Below the pieces are notes generated by a model. That model worked only from the letters and a program-made list of their open reading frames with translations. It was not told the DNA's origin and did not search any database. Below, piece by piece: positions 56,053-64,000 of a DNA stretch of 64,000 bases (the stretch's first letter is position 1; every line of letters starts with the position of its first letter). The stretch comes from Patella vulgata (taxonomy: Eukaryota > Mollusca > Gastropoda > Patellidae): assembly GCF_932274485.2 (NCBI RefSeq), contig NC_065883.2, positions 66,941,210 to 67,005,209 on the forward strand, written 5' to 3'. The position numbers and the translations under genes are program-made.

Positions 56053-57760
56053 AGGAATTCCTACGCATTTCCTTGACCATTTGTGGAAATATGTCAAGAC
56101 GGAGAACTGTGTAAATAGGCCTATATTATATTGGCATGAAAAAAACAATATAGTGCAATTTTCAACCAGTGCTTAACTTAAACTTCAAACATTTAATTCT
56201 GAAGTAAATAACGGGAACCCAGACTACTAGCAACTTACAAAAAAAATAAGACATACAAGAAGGTGACACAAAGCTAGTGATCAAATTGTAATAATATTAT
56301 TAACTTCAACATATTCTCCTTTCCAGTTAACAAATTGACTGCTGTCGAAATGTTTTCGATTTTGAAGATTTGGTGTACTTTGTTTTAGTCGTACGAACTT
56401 CGGAACACTAGAGATTCTGATCAGACGGAAATTTACTTTTATATAAACCGGGATTTTCCCTGAATGTTAAATCTCAGAAAAAGATTTTTCTTGTGAAATG
56501 TATTATATGTATGTGTACATTATGTCTTTGTAAAAAGAAATTTACAAATATACAGATACTTTCTTTTCTTATAAAATTTCTGTCATATCTAAAATGTTGC
56601 CATGGGAAATATTGTGTCAAATTTATACTATTTGCATTTATTTATTCCTTTGCCTGGCATCCACTGCCCTTGAGAAACATGGATCTGTACCTGTGATATA
56701 ACTATCTAATTGTGTCTATATTTCTATAGACATTATAAACCATACCCAACAGCAGTTTCATAATATTTCTAAAGACATTATAAACCATGCCCAACAGCAG
56801 TTTGATTATATTTCTATAGACATTCAAAAACCATATATCCAACAACAGTTTGATTATATTTCTGTAGACATTATAAACCATTCCCTAACAGCAGTTTCAT
56901 AATATGTCTATAGACATTATAAACCATACCCAACAGCAGTTTCATAATATTTCTACAGACATTCAAAACCATACCCAACAGCAGTTTCATAATATTTCTA
57001 TAGACTTTCAAAACCATACCCAACAGCAGTTTCATAACAACAGAATATTTCCGTGCCAGGGTTGATGGAAATAATTTTGACCATGATCACAGTATGCCAA
57101 TATTGTATAGCATTCAACCATATATGGTGTTTTCACTTGTATAGAAAATGGTTCTTAGCTCCAATTTAAAAAATCTCAACAAAATCATATATTGCTGTAA
57201 AAAGGATTATTCCTACAAAATCCAACCATATAATATGGTGTTTATCCAGCTAGTAATTATGGTTCTTGTTACAGAGGTCAACCATATATGGTGTTTATCC
57301 TTGTAATAATGGCTCTTGTTAGAGAGGTCAACCCTATATGGTGTTTATCCAGCTAGTAATTATGGTTCTTGTTACAGAGGTCAACCATATATGGTGTTTA
57401 TCCTTGTAATAATGGTTCTTGTTAGAGAGGTCAACCATATATGTTTTTTATTCTTGTAATTAAGATTCTTGTTATGTTTTTATTAAATGGTGTAAATATA
57501 ATTTTATGTTGTTATATTTGGTTGTGTTATGATAAAAATAAAACCCACCATATTATTAAATAGGCATATTATGATAAAAAACCTCCCAAATTAAAAGGTT
57601 ATTTATTATGATTAAAACCCCTAATATTAAATTGTTACATAATGATTAAAACCACTGTATAATTAAATGGTTATATTATGATAAAAACCACTATGATTAA
57701 ATTGTTACTTTATGATAAAAACCACTGTTATTAAATGGTTATATTATGATAAAATTTACC
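56053..57760 (+). other. 3' UTR / downstream region with three tandem arrays
   Basis: 56053-56720 is plain AT-rich sequence, presumably 3' UTR. Then come arrays of about 45 bp (56720-57040, TATAGACATTATAAACCATA), about 48-85 bp (57110-57470, GTCAACCATATATGGTGTTT) and about 32 bp (57520-57760, ATTATGATAAAAACCACT). The first AATAAA is at about 57537, within the third array. Confidence 0.75.
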
Positions 57761-57902
57761 TGTCAATTCGAATTTGAAGTTATTTAACGGTAAGCATAAT
57801 AAATACAGTTCCATTTATAGTTTTTATGCTTAAAAATAATTATAAAGTATTTTAAAAATGGCTAAATCCTTGGGAAAAATGTCTTGCTAATTCGAGTTAG
57901 AA

Positions 57903-58028
57903 TTTGACTGACTGGCAGGCCCTCTAACCTGCACCACCGACAAGGGGGGGGGGGCTGGGACCACACCAAAAAATCCTGATGAACATTCTCAACCAACATC
58001 TTACTCACTTCGCCACCGTGGCCCCGGT
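57903..58028 (-). repeat. SINE-B head fragment
   Basis: Minus strand from GGCAGGCCCTCTAACCTGCA to ACTTCGCCACCGTGGCC, with a G run (57944-57953). A 106-residue open frame here is antisense SINE. Confidence 0.8.
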
Positions 58029-58221
58029 GCAGATGATAAAAACACCATTGAATGTAATCAACAGTTAGATCTCTCATTTCAGACATCGTACGGATCGATA
58101 AAATATTGCGGATTACAAAGCATGACAGAATACTCAATACTGAAACTTGCACAATGCTCTGTCTGAAACATGACCTGTACAACCGATTTTGTTATATTCT
58201 GTTGTTATGTTAAAAACACCA

Positions 58222-58627
58222 TTAAAGATACATTATGGGAGATAAGATAAAGAGATGGCAGTTCTCGCTATAATAGTTAAAAACTAGATAGTGTAAAGGT
58301 AATTTGCTGAAAATTTCAGACAAATTGATCCACTATGAGCCGAGAAAGAAGCCTGTGAAATTTTTGCATAGTCTCGGTTATCATTACTAAAATCATTAAT
58401 ATAAACAGCATAGTCTCGATTATCCACTTTTTCTGATTTAATTATCTTTGGCCGTTAGCGGCATATATGAATCTATTCCAGCCTACATCGAAGGCTAGCC
58501 TTGACATCGAGAGTTTATTATGGTCTGGATAAGTTAATTAATGTCTAATTGATAATTTAGATAACATTTCAGGCCTAAAAAAAGACTTGTAATAAGCAGA
58601 TTTTGCTCTTGCATAATGCATGTTTAA
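58222..58627 (+). mobile_element. MITE family R1, copy with TTAA ends (406 bp)
   Basis: TTAA both sides; inverted ends AGATACATTATGGGAG and CTTGCATAATGCATGT. Body has CTAGATAGTGTAAAGG, CATAGTCTCGATTATCCA and ACATTTCAGGCCTAA. Confidence 0.87.
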
Positions 58628-58867
58628 ATGTAATATATAATTCTATAATAATATCATATTGTTAATTTATTTTATTTGTTTATATATAATGTATATGGGT
58701 TGTGATAATGTACAGAGTCAAATTGTGAACCATGTAAGAAATTGGAGCTGGTGTATTTTTAGAGTTTAAGTATAGGCTATTGGAATAAAGTATTTATAAT
58801 GTAGGTTGTGAACTGTACAGAGAAATTTGACTTATTGTATCTAAATAGGCTATTGGGATAAAATTAA

Positions 58868-59249
58868 TTAAAGATACATTATGGAAGATTAGATAAAGAG
58901 CTAGCAGTTCTCACTTTAATAATTAAAAACTAGATAATGTAAAGGGAATATGCTGAAAATTTCAGTCAAATTGCTCCACTCTGAACAAAGATATTAGGCC
59001 TAGCCTCGATCATCATTACTTAAGTCGATAAACATAGTCTCGATTATCCATTTTTGGATTTAATCATTAATGAGCGTTTTGCAGCCGATCGCATTAAAAT
59101 CCAGTGAAAATCCGACACATAGATAGCATCGAGAGTTGATGAAGGTTTTTTCATGTTAATAAATGTCTATTTAATAGTTTATATAACATTTCAGGCCTAA
59201 CCAAAGACCTGCAATAGACAGATTTAGCCGTTGCGTAACGTATGTTTAA
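58868..59249 (+). mobile_element. MITE family R1, second copy in direct order (382 bp)
   Basis: TTAA ends; AGATACATTATGGAAG and its right end GCGTAACGTATGT. 240 bp separate it from the first copy. Confidence 0.87.
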
Positions 59250-61099
59250 GTATTTAAAAACAAGACGAAGAAATACCTTACAGGTTTACTTTTCTTGCGA
59301 GTTTATCTTATATGTAAATTTGGTAAAGTACATGTGTTTATCATGAGAGTATAGGTGTTTATTACAGCTTAAAGAATAAAAATGTTTGATGGTCGTATAT
59401 TAAAAGGGGGTGGTAATATATATTTAATTCCAACTTCTAGTTTCACATGATATATATATATAAAAAAACCACCAATTGATGAGATTAAGATGGAAACCAT
59501 AGTCACAGAACCCAAGTCACCCACACCCACCTGCCACGCCTGCTGAAATACATGATAATGTTTGTTGTTATTTTTATTTGGATGTATTGCTATATGTTAG
59601 TTTAAAATTATATTCAACCTGTATAAATAATAATTTGTGGTAGCCATGTTTTATTGTTTTTTATTTTATTTAGTGACCACATTGAATATTTAATGTGGAC
59701 GTAAATTGTCACCCTTGTCCGACTCACCATAATTCTTGGTATGTAACTTTATATCCATTGATGCTGGGCAAGTATTGTGGAGTTGTTGCCAAAATACGTC
59801 AGAAATATCCCTTGAACTTAACCGAGTCGTCATTCCTCGTCCGATTTGTATAGATGCTGCCTTAAGTGGGTCCACATTCGCACGTGATTGAGTCTGTAGA
59901 TTGCACCCAGTTTAATTGAAACTGCCTTGTTGATCTAAATAACTTAAAAAAAAACGATGCGGTAGATAAAAAAGATCTTGCATCCATTCAACATAAATTG
60001 TTTCAATTGCTAGGATATCTGTAACGTTCCCCCAGTGATATACATATAGGGACTCGGAGGTGCCAGGTCCTATTATGTCCTGCACTACTAGTGCTGGACA
60101 AAGTGAAACCAGAAACCTTATCGGACATCACCAGGGCCAAATTCGGACCCTACTGGGATGCCACCACACCGTTTCTAGCAAACACGGTTCACAAGAGATT
60201 GACCGACGCATGAAGGGCAACGCTATAAAATTCCTATGGCTTCCGTGAGTTGATGTTCATCTGCCGGTAAAAGTCAAGAATTATGCCAAAACTTATATCT
60301 CACCGTGTATCAGTGTTTTCTTTGTATCTCTAATACATCTCATTCGATCCGCCACAGGTTAGTGGGTCCAAAAGCTAGGGGGAAATAATAAGAGAAGTGG
60401 GACATTTTTTTTCTTAGAATAAAGTCTCGCCCAATTTACGGGTCCAAAGGGCTGGATTTCTCGTACCCGATGATATAATCACAGTCGTTGACGCTATAAG
60501 GTCGAGTAATGGTGTCGGAGGAGAGTCCGAAACTGACGGAAACATGGTGCTATACCAGTCAACTTTATCCGTAAAGCCTGCTCGGATATGATTCGACAGC
60601 CCCATGAAACTGAAACGGCTACATATTCCAGTCCACTGCGTGTTTCGAAAGTTGGCAACCCTTGGGCGACAGAACAGTGTAGGTATCGAGCTGTACCGCC
60701 TCTAGCTTCGGAAAAGAGAGAAATAGGGTTTAAAGTTGCAATTTCATATTTTTAAGTTATATTTTTAAAATTTATTAAAATAAAGCCTTAAAATAGATGG
60801 TATCTATAAACAGTCCTGCCTGGTTAAAGAATAATCATATTAATCCTATAATTCACAATTGCCAGTTGAGAAATTGGCAAAAAAATCATTTGCATCCTCA
60901 AAGTCAAACGTTTGAAGATAACTACTCCATGGTGGAGAATAGAAAACAAGGGAGGTAATTGTGTTATTATTTCAGGTGTAAATGAGTTTTAAGTGTGAGA
61001 ATGACACCTATGATCATATAATAGGGATTTGACAACCTATTGAGCAAAAGACATAGAAATAATTATTGTTTGACTTACTTAGAAAATATGAAATTGTAA
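59250..61099. other. Unassigned region, partly of higher complexity
   Basis: 59250-59670 is AT-rich. 59690-60720 has more balanced base composition and several frames of about 60 codons, none resembling a protein I know. A SINE-A tail scrap lies at 60713-60740. It could be an exon-poor part of a neighbouring gene or an unrecognised transposon. Confidence 0.4.
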
Positions 61100-61348
61100 C
61101 TTTAACGTTCACTCGACATAAACTAGGTCATGTCGGCACTAACATGGTTTTAATTTGATTTCAATAATTCGCTTGCGCGTATGGGTCTTTAGCAGTGGGA
61201 GGAAACCGGAGGACCCAGAGAAAACCCACGAGGTTCGTTAGGCGACCTTACTCACTGTCACGTACATCCGGGGAATCGAATTAAACCACGCCAGTTGACT
61301 CAAGGACAGACCTTATGGTACAACCATTCGGTCATCCAATCCCATAAG
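61100..61348 (-). mobile_element. SINE-A, minus strand
   Basis: ACGTTCACTCGACATAAACT tail without CT repeats, full body, head with AACCATTCGGTCATCCAATC. Confidence 0.88.
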
Positions 61349-61379
61349 TTTCGGAAAAAGTAATTGTATTAATTTTGAC

Positions 61380-61700
61380 TTTAAAAGGCAGACTGGCGGA
61401 GCGGGGTAGGGACGAACCACATTGATTTCAGACGGGCGAGAGGAACAGTTCGATGAAACGAGGACCATGAGACCAGCCGTATTCGTGGCATGGCGTGTCC
61501 GACCTATGTTGTTCGGCCGGTGTTTTTCGAATTCAGGTAAATCTGCCTGCGATCGACATGAGTTTGTCAGAATCGGGGTGTTGTTCTTGGTTCAGCGGCC
61601 TACTGAGGCTGTAATGAGTGGACTTCAGAAGGGCAGAACTCTCCGCCGCTCCCATTCATCTCCTCTGTGTAACGACCCATTGCTTACTGTGATATAGTAC
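61380..61700 (+). other. GC-rich segment with a 91-codon frame and a donor-like site
   Basis: The most GC-rich stretch of the 3' part. An open frame 61422-61697 ends in MSGLQKGRTLRRSHSSPLC-like sequence, and CAG|GTAAAT at about 61534 looks like a splice donor. No domain is recognised. It may be a 5' exon of the next gene on the plus strand. Confidence 0.25.
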
Positions 61701-63306
61701 CGATATGTAATAGTAAAGCTAGTTGTGGTTACATCTCGTTTATTATAACAGTGCAGGAACATATTTATATAATTCTATAAAAGTTATCAGGCTACAACAT
61801 ACATGAACAACATATTATCTATCTACATGTATTCTACATATAAGTTTGTAGTCAAATGACAAGCGTGGTAAGTCACGCCCCCTTCAATTGTCACATGCCC
61901 CCGTTCTGCCTTGTCGGCGTTATGTTTCTATTTGAAAACATCTCTAATGTAGACCATTTATAACGGTCAAGATGTTATCAACAACCTTATTAATATTAAT
62001 AACCATTCACAAGTTATAATACAGGTATAAAAGTAGCCTACATTTGACAGGAAATTGTGTACTATTACTAATAATATGAGGCGATAGTGACTCATTAACT
62101 AATTTAATTAATCCATGTGCAACATAATATAAATAATTCTAAGACTGTCAGTTACATCTATCCATATCATTGTTTTACATTCCTTCCCTCCTAGGTCTGT
62201 GAAACAGACAAAATATTTATATACATTTCTTCTTTGTTTAGGCTGACAAGATTAAATATTTATAAATACATAAAGAATATATAATACATTCCAACAATAC
62301 AAAACATATATAATTATCTCCAATAATTTTTGTTTTTTGTAACGCATAACATATTAAGGACCATTCCACGAGAAAACCATGCAGAAGGTTCGAAGGTGGG
62401 GGTCGGCCGATTGAGTTCATATTTACAGGGTTTGGTCGACCCATCGAGCGTACTCCACAACCAAAATCGCCGATTTTAAAAATCAACCGTTTCTGAGATA
62501 CATCCCGATTACGTTTTTCGGCTAATTTTCGCCATTTTCCCGTCAAATTTCGACCATTTTTGTAGCATTGCTATAGCCGTTAATCGACCAATGGCGAACT
62601 AAGTTTTGGTGGGTGATTATAGTCCGGGTCTCACCCTACCATATTATAATGGTCACCCAGTGCAACCTCTCTTTCCGTAGGTGTCAAGACACTACACAAA
62701 ATACGTGTCTGCAGACACCTGAATTATACCCTTTCTTCAAATTGCGATAACTCCACCGGAGCAGGGTTTACGATAAAAGTGGAAATCGTTTTATTTGCAG
62801 TTTGACCTGTTCTAACAACATAAAAAATAAAATCGTTGTCAACTAACCTTCAACAGTATGAAAATTTGTGTCGAAAGTTGCGAAATTCGTCACTTTTCGC
62901 GTCGAATTTCCGCTTTTTAAGTGTTGGGATTTCGTCCGTACATTCCGGACATGTCCTACACTATTTCATCAATCTAGTCTTGAACAGAGGTCATTGCTTC
63001 TCTTTTGTAGGACTATTTATCAATCCAATAAGAGTGAGTATCAACCTTATCTACGTGATTACCTCTTGTTTCCCCATTGCCGGACAATTTAATCTCATTA
63101 ATATCAACCGACAGCACGTAGAAACTAATCCTTGATGTCACATATTATCCTAATAGTATATAACATCCTATTAAACCTTTAACTTATTTTCCGTAATGAA
63201 ACTACTTCTTTTAAGACACCATATATAAATTACCATCTACAGTGGCACTTTCCCTCGATCTCGATTATCGCACGAAAATCGCTTACCCTATAAGGCAGTG
63301 CTTACT
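61701..63306. other. Unassigned region
   Basis: 61701-62340 is AT-rich with nothing recognised. 62370-63130 is of higher complexity with pyrimidine/purine asymmetric, repeat-like phrases (AAATCGCCGATTTTAAAAAT, GGCTAATTTTCGCCATTTT) that look like noncoding transposon sequence, but no ends were found. Confidence 0.35.
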
Positions 63307-63317
63307 ACGAAACTACT

Positions 63318-63375
63318 TCTCTGCGATATCACCTCGGTGGAAGCGGACGTAAAATACAACTAACTAACAACAACA
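63318..63375 (+). mobile_element. SINE-C, extremely 5'-truncated copy
   Basis: Only the tail, ATATCACCTCGGTGGAAGCG then GACGTAAAATACAACTAACT and AAC repeats, with a perfect 11-bp target duplication ACGAAACTACT (63307-63317, 63376-63386). Confidence 0.82.
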
Positions 63376-63539
63376 ACGAAACTACTGTATGTGTTATATG
63401 TTAACGGTGTCGTTCACCATATGCTAAAGTTCTGTATGTCTTTTAGAAGCGATTTAACTATCAATGTAATTTTAAAATACCATTTTACGAAAATGATTTG
63501 ACATCACCACAAGTAATTCTCATTTCGGACGTCTTTCTT

Positions 63540-63860
63540 TCATTTGCTGCCGTATAAACACAGACTCGTAATTTTGGAGGAATATTACTGCCGTGAATTT
63601 GATTGAAGCAGGCACGGATCGGCAAATTTCATCCTATCGTATTACGAAAGCACGTAATTTTGTAGGAATATTACTGACATAAATGTGAATACCATATGGG
63701 AATTAAATAATGAATAAGCGATTGCCATGCAAGATACGCCCACAGTTTTCAAGAGATGGACAGAGATGAACTTGAAGCCGAAGCAGGATCGGCAAGCTTT
63801 CATTCAATCAATGTAGTACGAAAACACGTAATTTTGTACGAATATAAATAAAATAAAACC
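63540..63860. repeat. Degenerate tandem repeat
   Basis: Blocks GAAGCAGG..CGGATCGGCAA, GTATTACGAAAGCACGTAAT and TTTTGTAGGAATATTACTG recur two to three times with uneven spacing. Confidence 0.7.
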
Positions 63861-64000
63861 AAGTACGAACAATCCAAACCATAAGACAGAATTCGAAGTC
63901 CTAAAAAACGTTATAGGCAAAATAGTGTATTCAAGCAAAATAGTGTAATCAGCAAATGGACTGCTCCTCGTGTACAAAATACACGACAAACAGTGGTAAC

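Overview
The window is a piece of animal nuclear genome: AT-rich, intron-rich, with very low coding density and crowded with tRNA-derived SINEs, foldback DNA elements and minisatellites. The repeat style (two SINE families ending in CT or ATTTC repeats, a satellite-bearing element next to a CCGTCTGT array) suggests a lophotrochozoan, most likely a mollusc; that assignment is inference. No prokaryotic genes, CRISPR arrays, rRNA or functional tRNA genes were seen.

One host gene is supported. It lies on the plus strand and fills most of the window: a synaptotagmin-14/16 family gene in eight visible exons (929-1181, 10677-10886, 23875-24200, 51538-51817, 52318-52475, 53946-54132, 54960-55172, 55949-56052). 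All intron phases agree (1,1,0,1,0,1,1). The joined reading frame is 1731 nt (576 residues plus stop), close to the usual length of the vertebrate proteins (about 550 residues). It carries an acidic conserved segment, a Ser/Lys-rich linker, a C2A domain, a C2B domain and the family's C-terminus ending in CRWHVLLES. Most of the usual calcium-binding aspartates are missing, as is typical of Syt14/16. A transmembrane segment is not visible, so a further 5' exon may lie upstream of the window.

The introns hold almost everything else. Intron 1 (9.5 kb) has a promoter-like or LTR-like segment, TTACACTAA minisatellites and several young SINEs. Intron 2 (13 kb) has TTAA-flanked MITEs, a SINE cluster and four or five separate minisatellites. 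Intron 3 (27 kb) contains two large near-palindromic DNA elements of 4.4 and 4.3 kb, a small 468-bp foldback, a 248-bp hAT/P-like MITE, nested SINEs and many tandem arrays. Introns 4-7 are short and carry SINEs and MITEs close to the splice acceptors. The region 3' of the gene (56053-64000) has tandem repeats, two directly repeated TTAA MITEs and some more complex sequence that I could not assign.

The best candidates for something new are the two giant foldback elements, the sense-oriented SINEs lying just upstream of five of the seven splice acceptors, the common 3' end of the two SINE families, and the triplicated splice-acceptor sequence before exon 2. No new gene system was found.
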